A stretch of 60,367 nucleotides of DNA from Phoronis australis. Taxonomy: Eukaryota > Phoronida > Phoronidae. The notes under the pieces were generated by a model. It did not search any database. It had not been told where the DNA came from and was given only the letters and a program-made list of their open reading frames with translations. The translations under genes and the position numbers were made by a program. Of the stretch, positions 15,001 through 26,114 are shown piece after piece. Within the stretch, counting starts at the first letter, position 1; each line of letters opens with the position of its first letter. The stretch is from the NCBI GenBank assembly GCA_002633005.1, contig NMRA01000057.1, positions 244,469 to 304,835 on the forward strand. Reading direction: 5' to 3'.

Positions 15001-15593
15001 GGAATTACCCTTCCACAACGTTTCCTATGCGTAAAAGGTACTAATAACAACGTGATTAATGTTTTAATCCTTGTGAGGCATAATTCGCCAATAAGCTTCT
15101 GGCGTATTAAGCTCTTATAGGAGCTTGACCAATTCTACTTCGGCCAGCTACAGACGGTGGTCACTGTTTAATTAGCAAGGTGAGTGTTGCCGGTTGACGC
15201 CAGATTTTGCATGCAATCTCATTATCTAGATATAATATGTTTCACGAGGCCAGGTTACGAGCAGAACTAACCGGGCAGGGTTAAATGTGACATAAACATA
15301 CAGTGATTCCTAGCTGTATTTTAACCTAAGTTTTTGTGACTTAGTCTTCGTGACTTAGTCTTCGTGATTTAGTCAGTGTTCAGACAGTTCAAGCTGCCTT
15401 TTTACTAGTCGCATCGGCAGGGTAATGAGCAACAGAAAAGAATACCTGAATTCACTTTCAGTCGTTCGTATTTGACTTCTAGCTCTTCAAATCGCGTCCT
15501 TTCTCCTTCCAAGCGACACTCAACCTTCTCTTTAACGCCTTTTGGGAGAGAATCGAGCTCCGATTTTTCAAGCAACCCTTCCAGGCCCGCCAT
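1..15593 (-). CDS. TPR: TPR, nuclear basket protein (20 exons, C-terminal part outside the window)
   Basis: Large coiled-coil filament protein of the nuclear pore basket, with roles in mRNA export and checkpoint anchoring. I read these exons on the minus strand, all with consistent phases: 15446-15593 (ATG), 14483-14587, 13805-13878, 12378-12474, 10830-10933, 10399-10512, 9824-9988, 9328-9544, 8601-8758, 7215-7412, 6664-6771, 5794-5918, 5306-5407, 4765-4909, 4373-4545, 3847-4069, 3264-3437, 2408-2548, 786-896 and 1-41 (partial). This gives ~907 residues; vertebrate TPR has ~2360. The identity rests on many family landmarks: the start with LxxLPKxVxxK, SEQQFFELEKE (res ~51), KLDELQ (res ~165), AMSPSAAAV (res ~372), EIEQKAPIMKKQR (res ~425), VLLKELEEARG (res ~500), IEELQEQNQKLL, and LVRQRDMYRVLLSQT (res ~603). 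The whole product is heptad-rich coiled coil except a Ser/Pro/Thr-rich break at res ~621-645. All splice sites are GT-AG except the GC donor after exon 3. The ATG choice is supported by alignment with the family N-terminus. The acidic C-terminal tail lies left of position 1. Confidence 0.95.
1325..2305. mobile_element. DNA transposon/MITE with ~30-bp inverted termini, interrupted by the gap
   Basis: The left end AGGGCTGTTCCAGCAAAAT and the right end (reverse complement AGGGCTGTTCCAGTAAAAT) face each other across 981 bp, followed inwards on both sides by a TGGGAGGGGGGG run. The element lies in the TPR intron between exons 19 and 18. About 230 bp behind the left terminus recur at 46108-46335. 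The middle (1816-2260) is unsequenced. No clear target duplication is visible. No coding capacity is seen in the sequenced part. Confidence 0.7.
1816..2260. other. Assembly gap (Ns)
   Basis: A run of 445 N inside the inverted-terminus element. The C/G runs flanking it suggest a simple repeat that broke the assembly. Apparent reading frames across it are meaningless. Confidence 0.99.
5050..5125 (+). repeat. tRNA-like SINE head
   Basis: An A-box-like stretch (TTGTAGCTCTAGCACCAAAG) and a B-box-like GTGGGTTCAACTC 40 bp downstream give the spacing of a Pol III type 2 promoter inside a TPR intron. The cloverleaf is not intact, so this is a tRNA-derived SINE or pseudogene rather than a working tRNA. 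Confidence 0.4.
11391..11480 (-). repeat. tRNA-like SINE head
   Basis: Minus strand reads an A-box-like TTGGTGCAGTGGTAAAGG and a B-box-like GGGCTTGAAACC, followed by a complementary GGCCTCGG. It sits in the TPR intron between exons 5 and 4 next to a perfect TGACGTCA palindrome. A full cloverleaf cannot be folded by eye, so I call it tRNA-derived. Confidence 0.45.
12016..12132. repeat. Foldback hairpin element
   Basis: An imperfect palindrome of 117 bp: GTTATCCCC, TCTAGAGCCC, TGGATTTTG and ATTATC on the left are mirrored by GATAAT, CAAAATCCA, GGGCTCTAGA and GGGGATAAC on the right, around a GGGG-TTGACA-CCCC tip. It resembles a foldback MITE or a remnant of one, within a TPR intron. Confidence 0.65.
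12841..12950. repeat. 60-bp tandem duplication
   Basis: A 60-bp unit beginning TGCCACTGCACCAGTGGTGA occurs twice head to tail with three substitutions before the second copy breaks off. Each unit contains the near-palindrome CCACTGCACCAGTGG. Intronic in TPR. Confidence 0.85.
13003..13494 (-). mobile_element. hAT-like non-autonomous element, copy 1 (one end lost)
   Basis: Reverse-complement copy of the element at 34283-34794. Its right end AATTCCAAGCCCTG matches that copy's terminus, while the other terminal repeat has diverged (homology stops at 13003). Both copies share a ~100-codon open segment containing DFLNG, DCKPRCQILRLW and THASGGG before a poly-T/poly-A tract. Part of the TPR intron between exons 4 and 3. 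Confidence 0.7.
13733..13804 (-). other. GC donor of TPR intron 3 (GC-AG intron)
   Basis: Exon 3 ends AACTGTCAAG and is followed by GCAAGT, the textbook strong context of a GC donor. Exons 3 and 4 join in frame (phase 0) only with this site, and the acceptor before exon 4 is a normal TTTCAG. The span given is just the donor-proximal part of the intron. I see no GT donor close by that keeps the frame. Confidence 0.75.
15336..15374. repeat. 14-bp tandem repeat
   Basis: GTGACTTAGTCTTC occurs twice perfectly, then a partial third copy, in the first intron of TPR. Confidence 0.8.
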
Positions 15594-18557
15594 GACTTGA
15601 ATCGGAAGTGAAATCTTGTACCCACAAAATAGCAAAACGATGTTGTGAACTAGGTCGGTCTCGGCAAGACCGCAAACCGTGTTTACCATGCAGTCTCTCA
15701 ATAACTTTTTACGCTCGCGACATTTAACGAGCTGACGAGGTACGACGTGTGAATTTTTATTCAAAAATAGATCACAAACTATTCCCGGAGGTGAATTTGT
15801 GAATTCATGCGCGCATGCGGGGCTCGGGCGGCTAGAACGAGTGCCCCCCCGTGGCGAAGTGGGAAAAAAGGTCCGCCTCAGAGAAAGAAAAACGAGATAA
15901 AAGTCCTCTAAAAAGGTGCAAACGCACAATTCACAGCACATACAGCTCCGATAATGATACTGTTTTTTTTTTTCTTTTTTTCATTAGTCGACTGACTAAT
16001 TTGTCATTGGTTAGTAAGAGGTCCACATCGCTAAGAATCCGAGCNNCCCCCCCCCCCCCATATTGAAGGCTGGGTACGCGCCTGGAATTGGCCTCGTCAC
16101 CCATTTTCACCTTTCAGTAGGCCTACCCCGTGACGTGTGTCAAACTATCGTGAACGGTTAAATCAATTATTGTTTAGTGAATAATATCGCAATAGTTGAA
16201 TTATGTTAGTTTACATTATTTTATTAACGTGTAATTTGATTTAGTGCAGTGCATTTTTTATCAACATGAACGTGACTATTTCAGTGAACTTGTCAAGTTC
16301 ACGCACAAAGAGCACGCATCGCGGTCAGACGCACGGCGCGGACAATGTCCAAATTTTAAATCCCGCCCAGTCTCACCTACGATGAACCGGGGGTCCGCCA
16401 TTCAAGGGGCCATTTGTTAACCACCATGAAGTGCTTGAGACTATTCGAGGTCAGTCACTGTCAGCACTTGTACGGTTGTGGGAAGGACTCTTTTTTGCAG
16501 CTCGATCAGCCTGGTCGCCGTATAAACCCCTCTTCAAAACGTGTACATTTCGAGTCGGAAAAGTCGAGAAAATTTGTAAGGCAAAGATTTTGCAGAGTAC
16601 CTTCATTCACTGGGCTTTTAAGCTCAAAGAGACAATTTTAAAGCCCTGTCTTGTCCGGCAAAACTATATTTCTATAAGAATCCCATTTCTCTGGCATGCA
16701 AGCTGTCGTCAACTTTTTATTTAATTCTCGAAATTCATCGATTTATAAAAACTGAGAACTCAAGTGACATATAGCGTCATCAAATGTTGCACATTTTCAG
16801 TTTTTTATGAATTCCAGTATAAACCTCATTAGAGATTTGAGGTGCCCAGTCCTTGGAGGGGCAAGTACATAGCATCCATGCGGACACCCTCAGTTTAACT
16901 TAATTCCTATAAGGGGCCGCTCGAATCAGAGAGGGCCTAATGATAGAATCAACTGTCTCTATTTTCCTCAGTGTTTTGTGAAATCGTACGACCTTTTATT
17001 AAAGTTCAGTTCTTGGAAGGTCACACGTCAGTGATGGTATTCATTAGCTGTTAGCTCTTTTAGTGGTAATCAGTGGCGTTTCATAGTGGTCCCGTTTCAG
17101 ACTGGGTCCTCCTTCCGGCGGAAGGGCGCCCCGGCAACTCAGTTTCCCCTTTTCTCGATTGCCTTTCCCATAGTGTCGTGCGAAGATAGCATATCTTTTG
17201 AAGAAACTCGCACAAATGAACAGGTCGTGCGCTGTCGGAGACACGATTTTTGATGACTCCCTTTGTACATGTCTCACTAGCGGATTGAGATGAGTACATA
17301 TTGGCAAACAAACGGATTCAGCCATTTCGAAGTTCGAGTGTTTTTCAAAGCCCCGTAAATCGTTTTCGCATTATATCCAGGTTCACTTAATTGCATACAT
17401 TCACAAGTAAGACTGAGCTCAGAGGAGTAGGAGAGACTTCTGTGCAGTGCTCGTTTGTCAGCCAGCAAAGCCGTGCGAATCCGAGTTTCTAAACCGGCGG
17501 AGTCCGGAGCTCAGACCACTGAGCCACAGGTGTCCTCGAATTCAAGTTCAACTCATAACCGACCGTAACAGCTCAGGAATTAACCCAAATACACGTATTG
17601 AGTTCTCGAAGTGAATGGACGTGTTGTTTTACTCGTTCTACGAACACAACAGCCCGTGGACGCTCCCGCCCTTTTTAAATTACCCTTCATATGAAATCCT
17701 CCAAATTTTACATAATAAAATGAATCGTGACTTCATCATGATGATGGCCAGTGCAGACGGATATGAGAGCTGATCAGAGCTGCCTGTCTCAAATGAATCA
17801 TATATGAGCCAACCTGAGGCTAGCCTAGTTCATCCAATTCGTATTTTCACAGTGAGCTGTGACCTCACAGCTATGAGGCAGACAGCCCATCTCTCAGCTA
17901 CTCCGTCTTTGCTGACCCGGGCCCATTCTTGCTCTCCGTGAGTTTTTGTTCAATGGTTACTCAAGTTCTCCGAGAACGGTGATGTCTGCCTCCCCCGGGT
18001 TTGCCTCCACCAACTGGTGGGAGAGGGGGATCGGTACAAAGTTGGTGAAATCCGGAGAATATGGGGGCACGTGCTTCCGCAGTCTTAGAAATAATGCATG
18101 AGAGATGAGGTGGTTACCCACCGTGTAAACATAATACTGCAATGGGCCATCAATCTGTTTGGGTGTCAGGAGTCAACAGAAAGTCCGGCGAAACAGCTCA
18201 ATGACTGGCGCCATCAGCAGTGCAGTGGTAGCCTTATTGTAGTGAAATGCTGGACGAATTTTATCATATGTACCTGAACTATAGTGGAAGTCAACTTCTC
18301 TGAGACTAGCGAACTTCGTCAAATTCAACCGGAATGTGGCGCGGAAAAGTTTCTTCCCAAGACAGAATCCTATATATTAGGCCTACCTATCATATCGCAT
18401 TTAATATCAACCCTCCTAGACCTAAAACTCAAATTTTCTTCTGACGGTGTGGCCTACGTCCAGGTGTAATACTTTTTCACTAGTTTGGGATGGTGACTGT
18501 CAGCTACGTAAGTGGGTCAGGATGCTCAGTTTGCATGGCTGGCCAACTAATTTCATA
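15594..18557. other. TPR 5' flank, no further gene recognised
   Basis: Directly upstream of the TPR start lies a GC- and CpG-richer stretch (about 15700-15860), which would suit a broad TATA-less promoter. This is inference, as no core motif is clear. A poly-T tract (15961-15980) and a C run with two Ns (16045-16059) follow. Open segments at 16431-16724 and 17044-17325 have no recognisable family, no splice support and ordinary composition, so I do not call them genes. Confidence 0.5.
17468..17536 (-). repeat. tRNA-like sequence (SINE or pseudo-tRNA)
   Basis: Minus strand gives TGTGGCTCAGTGGTCTGAG, a near-perfect A box, and a degenerate B box CGGATTCGCACGG at tRNA-like spacing. The anticodon arm does not form a seven-base loop, so it is not a functional tRNA. 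Confidence 0.45.
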
Positions 18558-19117
18558 TGTAACGGGAATCGGTGGAGCGACCAGCACTGATCTACTTAGT
18601 ATCTGAAATGTCGACTTTTCGTAGCCGATAAAAATATTTGCTGTGTTGTGTTCGTTTTCACTCGTTCGAATCGCATACTGGAGACAACTTATAGAGAGTG
18701 AAACAAGAGAGAAGTGGACAAACATACTGAGTTTATTATGCTCTAAATATAAAATACAAATCTACAAACTTACAACTCATCATTAGCTTCCGTCGTCATC
18801 TCTGCTTTGACAAATAACCCTAAGAATATATAAGCAAGAAAATTATGCCGAAAAATGTTAAAGTTCGAATAGCAAGACCCAAAAAAGTTTTTAATTTGGT
18901 TGGAATTCCTTACGCCAAGACCCGGCGGAATCCAAAGTTTGTGCGTGAGGGGCCCATTTTTATAGGCACACCACGAATGTACCAAATTGCGCTAAAATAG
19001 GGGTCTCAACCAATCAAAAGGTAAAGTGAAAATTTCATTGGAAGTACCAAATAAGTGAACTGACCAACATACACCCCTTTAAAATATAATAGACCACTCT
19101 AGCTTCTGGAATAAACA
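18558..19117 (-). repeat. Gypsy 3' LTR (left copy)
   Basis: About 560 bp, homologous along its whole length to 26115-26697. Shared blocks include GTAACGGGAATCGGTG, CGTAGCCGATAAAAATATTT and GACCACTCTAGCTT. The flank just inside the LTR is not clearly a polypurine tract, so the inner boundary could be off by some tens of bases. Confidence 0.8.
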
Positions 19118-19715
19118 TAGTCCTGACTGACAACTGGACTTAACTCATGACTCCATCAATAGATCGCGCTCTCCTCTATCAGATCTAAGATACTTTGTAC
19201 ATAGATTTAAGTCGTGAGTGAAAATAAAACCAATACTAAAATAATTAAAAAAAACATATAGCAAGTTACCAAACACAATACACAATTTGGAACACTGTCA
19301 AATAATAAGTAAAAACTAACAACAATAATTGACTCTAAAGTACTGAACTAGCCTAACGTTGCACGACACAAAGACCGGTTGTGTGGCCTTACAAAAACCC
19401 TCACACGGATCACACCTGTATCCAAATACTCCCTAACTGGTTGTTTAAAATATCTCCAGGTTACTGTTCAATGTATTCTGGAACCTTTTCGGCGAATGGC
19501 CAATTGCTCCCCACTGCTGAGCCATGAGTCTCCGACCCGAAAGTTCTTCCGCCCTTTTCAAGCAGTCGCGGTCACAGGCGACCTCAGCTTCTGATCGTCC
19601 CCAATACACTATATGTAGTACAAGGTATGACACTCGAGACTAGAAATTCCACGGGTGCTTCACTTCAGCTGTCCATATCAAACACAAAACTCAATAAATT
19701 TACGCAAACAGGGGT

Positions 19716-20062
19716 TCAACAAATCATGAGCAAATGATTGTTCTCTCTTTTAACTTCATTCATGGTGTCCTGCTCCAGCGAATAGTGTATATGGTTGCGG
19801 TTGGGAACTATGGTCGTCGTCACGGAATCGTGCTTCTTCTTCGTCACGTGACGAGCCACCTGCCGTTTACGTTCGTGACGAAAACCGCAGGTCGTACACG
19901 CGAAGATCTTTTTCTTCTCCGCGCAGACTCTCTTGTGTTGCCAGAATTCCCGCAGACTGGAGAACTCTCGTCCACAGCCTTTTCCCATACAGACTTTTGT
20001 CCACGAGGGTCCATCCTTTCCATCAATGACCATCTCTTGATCTTGTAAAATTCTGTAAATAA
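19716..20062 (-). CDS. C2H2-type double zinc finger ORF inside the gypsy element
   Basis: From a possible splice acceptor (TTTACAG) at 20063 the minus strand is open for ~115 codons. It encodes two finger-like units: C-x4-C (CMGKGC) with FWQHKRVC, then FACTTC with VARHVTKKKH. The second is a good C2H2 finger; the first ends H-x3-C. The region around is basic (ERKR, KKK). It lies between the RNase H remnant and the 3' LTR, where gypsy elements carry integrase or an extra ORF. It may be element-borne or a captured host exon. An acidic open segment upstream (20127-20318, DEDCSGDEAD) could be another part of it. Confidence 0.5.
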
Positions 20063-20851
20063 AAAGATAAACGTGATCATTTAGACATATCGGGCCGGCT
20101 TGCGAATAACCGAGGCCTCTCCTCGATCAGTGTCGGTCCGCGCGGGGTGTACCGTGGCATGATTCTGCCACTTGCGACGAGGTATTGTCCGAGCCCGCTT
20201 GCAAATCTGCTTCATCACCCGAGCAATCCTCATCCTCAGTTCGAGGCGCAGAATCACTTGATGTCGTGTGGGTTGGTCTTCCGAGGGATTCTCGTCCACA
20301 CTGATAGTGGTACAGCATCCCAGGGATTCAAGCCCTCAGTGGTATGCACGGGCAACAGGCTTTTCCTGAATCCTGTAAAGGTAGGCCCTAGTCAATTAAT
20401 ACGCAAGAATTAAATAGGGTCCGCGCCAACCCAGTCATGAATTTCTGTTGAGCTGTGGGTGGGTACCACTCCTATAAACAAAACTACTCTCCTCAAATAA
20501 TTTATTCAAAACTGTCTCACAGTCATAATACGTTTTCTGCCGCCTACAACTGTTTTGTAGATTCTCCCTAGCAAATCCAAAAGAATTCTCGACAGATCGA
20601 CTTCAGCCACTCGACCTATTGAACCATGACGGAGAGGATTCTGAATCCGCGGCCTCCACAGAACCAATAGGAAGCGACATCTCGCGACCAAATATAGTAC
20701 AGTCAGTCCTTTCATGAACAGTAGATCGGTATTCAAGCAAATTCCATTCACTAAATAAACGTTTGGTTAATGTATCATAAAAGCCGATTTCACCAAATGA
20801 GGGCTTTTCTACCGAGGCCTCTTTTCTTAAACAACAAGACTAATGACCGAA

Positions 20852-21184
20852 TCATCTACCTGAATTAACTTGCGCAGTTCCTCTGAACTCCACTGAAGTT
20901 GGCAACCAAACACTAGAATCACTGGATTCACTACTAACCTTACGTTTTCTACATTTTGGCACAGCTGTCGCCACAAAACAACAATTTGGGCATTGCTGGC
21001 AATCTTCACGCTGACAACGTCGCCGGGGTTTCCTAGTGTAAAGATTCCCCTTACGATGTTTGATTTCAAAATCATAAGTGTCCAAAATAGCGATCCATCT
21101 CGCTACCATATCAACAGGTTCCTTAAAATTTCTTAGCCTTGTTTTAAAGGATTCTGATCTCACAGTAAATTTCCTATCCAACAA
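20852..21184 (-). pseudogene. Gypsy RNase H remnant
   Basis: The segment contains LRNFKEP, MVARWIAILDTYDFEIKHRKG and a basic Cys cluster, RRRCQREDCQQCPNC. These are diagnostic of the RNase H end of Ty3/gypsy pol and the following zinc-binding start of integrase. The expected NADALSR motif between KGNL and the RRRC cluster is missing, so there is a small internal deletion. A stop region ends the frame at 20852. Confidence 0.8.
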
Positions 21185-21299
21185 TTGTAATGATGAAAAT
21201 GCTTTACAAATGTCACCACGGCCAATAATTCATGATTCGTGGAACAATACCCCTGCTGAGAACGTTTTGCTAGCATAAGCTAGAACTTTTTCTTCACCA

Positions 21300-22364
21300 T
21301 ACCCGAGACAAAACACCTGAGATGCCAAATGCACTCGCGTCTATATCTAAAATGAACTCACCGTCCACCGTCACGATCAGGACATGTGAAAATAGAATGA
21401 TCAGTCAACGCAATCTTCAGCATTTTAAAAGGCTCCTCACACGAGCCATCCCATATGAAATTATGATTTTTCTTCGTCAATGCCGTCAACGGAGCAGCTT
21501 TCGTAGAAAAGTCGGGAATGAACTTGTAGTAGGCCTACGAAGTAAACCCAAGAACACTCCGTACATCAGTGACACCTATTGGACACGACCAACACTCGAC
21601 CGCTTCAACTTTCGCGGGATCACACTACTATTTGTTGAACTGCATGCCCTAAAAAGTTAACCTTATGCTTACACAATGCGCACTTTTTAGACTTCAGCCT
21701 CAAACCATGCAGTGTTACGTAAACGAACGAAAACTTGTTCTGAATTGGATAACGAGTCATCGAACGTTTCAATTACACAAGACGACGTCGTCTATACTTA
21801 CAATAATTCAACACTTATTCCATAATGAACCCTCTAAAACATTCTCCACCAGTCACTCAAACGAGCCAAAGGCGTTACAAAGACCAAACGGTAAGACTTT
21901 GAATGCTCACAAACCATGCATGACCAGGTGCGTAAAATGCAGTTTTCCCCCCTGTCCTCTTCCGCCAGTACTGAACCAATACTGAGATTGAGTCAAGCGA
22001 CGTGGAGAAAAACGAATGACACCCAACTGATCAAAACACGAATCTCTGATTCTCGGGACGGGAGCGGAAATGCATCTTTGGTTGCCACGGAATTAAACGC
22101 TCTAAAATCAATACAAAATCTCCAACTTTTCTCACCCGGACTACCTACCTTTTTAAGAACTAAACATATATTAGACGCCCAAGGACTGTCGCTACCTGTG
22201 GAAATCGTTTTCTCAATCCCTCGATCCACACTTTTTTCTCGTTGTGCGCGGGGAATGCGTCTCGGCGTTTGTTTAATGGGATGATTGTCCCCCCTATGGA
22301 TTTTATGTCGGACTTTATCAGTGAGACCCAACTCTCTATTTGGTCCCTCAAAATCAATGATCAA
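21300..22364 (-). pseudogene. Gypsy reverse transcriptase remnant
   Basis: The finger part (22364 to about 22010) has VRHKIHRGDN, SPWASNICLV, WRFCIDFRAFN and TKDAFPLP, all standard gypsy RT landmarks. The palm continues at 21985-21300 in several frames with stops. The Y-x-D-D box is represented by an S-I-D-D-V-V read near 21779-21796, i.e. with the Tyr changed. KKCALCKHKVNFLGHAV downstream is the usual LGH segment. The enzyme cannot be active. Confidence 0.85.
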
Positions 22365-22739
22365 ACCTTGGCAGTCTGCTCAGGGTTGAGCCCCTCTGTC
22401 GCGTTCACGATAAAGTGATGCCAAGTAAGGAGACACCACCCGATCGTCACGCTCTGCCTGAACAGAATCTGAATTCACTAAGCCAACCGAAGGAATTTTC
22501 TCAGCACGCTCAACCCTCTGGATGACAACTCCACTAAAATGCACATTTCTATGATGGTGCAGAGGAAACTCTCACCACCGTACCGTCAAAATATCTTTGT
22601 TTGGAAAATTAGAAAGCATACAACAATTAGACTTCATAAAATCCAAACCCAGAATAACTGGAAAATCGATCTCAGCAACAACTGAACTATTTGACTAAAA
22701 TATAAATCTCCAATACTAAAACTAATTTCTATCCCTCCA

Positions 22740-22940
22740 TGATATCTGATCACGTTACGAGCTATCGTGAAAAATATTGCGGAAATGGCGGGGGCGCAAA
22801 TCTCGCGAGCCCAAATCATTCAACTGTTCGAACATGCAGATATATAATAGTCCGAGCCGATCCACCATCATACAGTGCTTCAAATCCCTTGCTTAAAATA
22901 TTTACGTTGGCAAACAGACAACTTGCTAGTTGCCGACTGA
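22740..22940 (-). pseudogene. Possible gypsy protease remnant
   Basis: Minus strand reads ALYDGGSARTII near 22843-22880, comparable to the retropepsin ALxDTGAxxxxI active-site segment with DGG in place of DTG. It lies just upstream of RT, the place expected for protease. The frame stops soon after. Short, so only suggestive. Confidence 0.4.
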
Positions 22941-22980
22941 ACCCCCGGTCTCGCTGGGATTCATCAGCCGAATAGCGACC

Positions 22981-25900
22981 CCGCTGGCTGGTTGATTTAA
23001 GCCATCTGGGACGACTGTTGTTGTTGTTGGTGTTGTCGAACTCGACACTCTAGGCTTCGCATGAAAAACAAGTTAAGTCCTTTTTACGTAAAACCCCTAA
23101 CTCGGCACGCAAGTCTCAGACCTTTCTTACTTCATGCAGCCTCCTCTGTGCTGACTGATCCTGACCTTACATTTGTTCCAAACACATTTTACATTTAGCT
23201 TTGTGGAATCTTATTATAAAAAGTTTTCATAGTCATCTGGCAAGAATTATCTCCTCAAAGGGTACAAGTACTCCAGTGAAAGTTACATAACTTCATCAAG
23301 AAGTGAACGACTTTAACAGGCTGCATAAACATTCTTCAGTTGCTGTTGAGCTGTCAGCTGGTCAGGCATAGTAACTCCACATCTATTTCATTGGATTTTT
23401 TGTTTCCCAAGAAGAATTCAAAGATAACAATGAGTCGGGTAAGACTACTGGCTTAATTATGGTTAAACCATTTAGCAGTGTCAGTTTTATTTGTAAATTC
23501 TTTAGATTATTTCGTCAGTCATCGATTCAATTGTTTGGGACATGGATTGAACATGGTGTTTCACTGACTTACTCGTGTTTTCAACCAGTCCACAGTGGTC
23601 TCTTGTTGTTCTTCATATCTGGATAGCTTAAAAACCGTAAACTAAGACATTAATATTATTTAACACCTGAAGCAAAAGGTGGGTCATTTTTCTTCAATTT
23701 CAATCTCTTGCTTGATTGCCCTGGAAACACTGGAACTTGGACATATTTGATAGTGATGTTGTCACTGGCCCTGACCAAAGTTATTCTAGTTAAAAAATAA
23801 CATGGCCATCAAGAAGTGTAGTCGCTGTTATGAGCCAAATGCACATTCTAATATGCTGATAAAAATAAATTGACAGAGTAATATTACACTGGATAAGTCT
23901 TTTCATTTCTTGCAAAACCATAAGTATGGTATCATTCATTCACAATAGGGCATCTGAAGTTAGCTAAAAACATGCAACTGTCCACAATTGATTTACTGAG
24001 CCAATATTGTTCAAGGAAATTGAAGCGTATACACAAGTGATTAACTGTCCTTGATATGCCTAATGACTCCCCTCATGTATTCTCAAACTGGCTATTTGTT
24101 ACATTTTTCTTGTTTCCTCTGAAAGTGGAGTGATTTTCAGTTTTGAACCCTTATCACTGAGTATCTTATTAATTAATTAAATATATTTTACCAGCCATTA
24201 CATTGCCCCTTGTTCTAGTAAGTCAGTTTAGTGTAGCTACATCTGATATTGAGCTGTCTACAGTGATTATACAAATGTCATTGAGCCACGCGAAGCTATA
24301 TTCAACTAGGGTTTTAAAGACTGTGAAGAACATTTTGAGTTTGTCACCACTCACCAGTGAGTTTGGCTGTAGATTTGCCCAGGTCAATATTTTCCTACTT
24401 TCTGTTGCTACTGAGCAATTGAAACGTTCTGACAAATTTTGCTCCAGCAACATAAAGCTACAGAAAAACGAAAAGTTCATCAAAGGGACTATAATTAATA
24501 CACCCATGTCTGCCAACTATGCTAATATACCCCGGTATAACTTCCAATGTGGTTACATACTATTCATATATAATCAATCGTGTACTACGAGAATATCTAC
24601 GTGGTTGACATGAAATTGAACTTTTCAGATTCAAAACGGTTTTTTTAGTGTGTAAGAATTATGAAAATCAGGGGTTACACCAGTGTTTGCATCCGATTGC
24701 ATGACTGCTTGTTTTACTGAGAAATGATTCATTCATGAACTTGAGAGGATATGTGTGTCACCTGCAGTTTTCTGTAATATAATACAAATCTGTATGACTG
24801 TCTTCAGTCCAGCCTGACAACTCGAGCAGTCTCTGTGAATTAAGTCTCGGTTTTTGAGACTGAGTTTGTAGAACATTCAAAGTTTGTCATTTTCTTTAAA
24901 TTCTAAAAATTTTTATTTAAAATAAAGTTTTACTTTGGAGAAGTTCAAAGTGCTACTAGGAACTGATGTGCTTGAAAGTTACTAGCTATTCAAGCATCAC
25001 GGCCACTGGTGATACACTAAAGAGTAAAGTCGACTGTAGAGAAGATATCAGATTGTGTCATAATTTACTTGCAAAGTTGGCCCATTGTATCTGCAAATCT
25101 TCACTAGCCACTTTCTTATAAATTCTTAGTCAGTAAGATATTGATGAAATGACATTACTTTGTTTCTTTGGTTATTTGTGCAGCAAGAGACACAGCAGTG
25201 TGTTTATGTAGAGATTCACTGTAAACAGACAGCTTCCTGTAGACTGGTCATGGGATTGGAAAGTGAGCATAAATTTTGAGAAAGGCCGCGGTCGTTTTGG
25301 AATCAAACATAATGAATGGTTGTTTTTCTTTTCTTTAGATTAGACTCTGAGACTAGGATGAAGAGAATGTCCAGCTGGACGTAATTCATCAACTCTCGGA
25401 CTGCGGTCGTTAGAAAGGGATTGTTCGGGGAATGTTTCCCGACATAATTATTTAATTAAGTTGTGATGGTTAGTTAGCGCTGGGGGTCACGGCATTTTCA
25501 ATGGGCGAGAGCACTGAAGTATCAGAATGATCTAACAGGAGTTAAATATTGCGCAACTCTTTCCACGAAAGTGGCCATTGCATAAATCAGAACAAAACAT
25601 CCCTGGACCACAAGTAACCTGAGGAAATAATCAGAGTACGTTACGGCCTGTACTATCATGGGTCTTAGGACTAATAGTACCTATCTAATGAGTGCCCAAA
25701 TCGCAAAGAAAAATACTGGAATACAATTAAAGCAGCTAGGAACCGGTATCATGCGGAAGCTACCGACCAATGAATTACTGAACAAGCTACAGAAACTCAG
25801 CGTACCCACGGAATACCCGAAAAAATGAAGGATATAACTCTAAAACAACAGCAGGTGTTAATTGAGAGGTAAGCAACTAAAGTAGAACGACAGAACGGCT

Positions 25901-26097
25901 TCCACGATCGATGGTGCCCGTACATGTCGGTGAGTGATAGGACCGTGGCCAGTCATAATCCGGCGTCTTGGTCAAGACAAGAAAAGGTTTCTGTTCCGTT
26001 CCTGATACTAGGATGCGAACATAAGATTGGAGACAAGAAAGCTCTGGTAGAATGTTAGTACCGAGTAGAAAAAAGTTACCACCACAAGTTCATCTGC
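22981..26097. other. Gag position of the gypsy element, no gag recognised
   Basis: About 3 kb that should hold gag on the minus strand. I find no CCHC knuckle and no long minus-strand frame. The DNA from 23100 to 25300 looks like ordinary AT-rich non-coding sequence. A 136-codon plus-strand frame at 24203-24613 has no family resemblance. A plus-strand open stretch near 25690-25828 (MRKLPTNELLNKLQKL) looks protein-like but is short. An unrelated insertion is the simplest reading. Confidence 0.4.
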
Positions 26098-26114
26098 TGG
26101 CCAGCGGCACCAAA

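Noticed and set aside
16414-16724. Two overlapping plus-strand frames upstream of TPR
   Set aside because: No family match and no consistent splice sites.
17957-18142. Minus-strand frame with PPYSPDFTNFVPIPL text
   Set aside because: Looks protein-like but is only 61 codons, with no domain, neighbours or splice sites to support it.
24203-24613. 136-codon plus-strand frame
   Set aside because: No recognisable domain, AT-rich, overlapped by an antisense frame of similar quality and no splice or promoter support.
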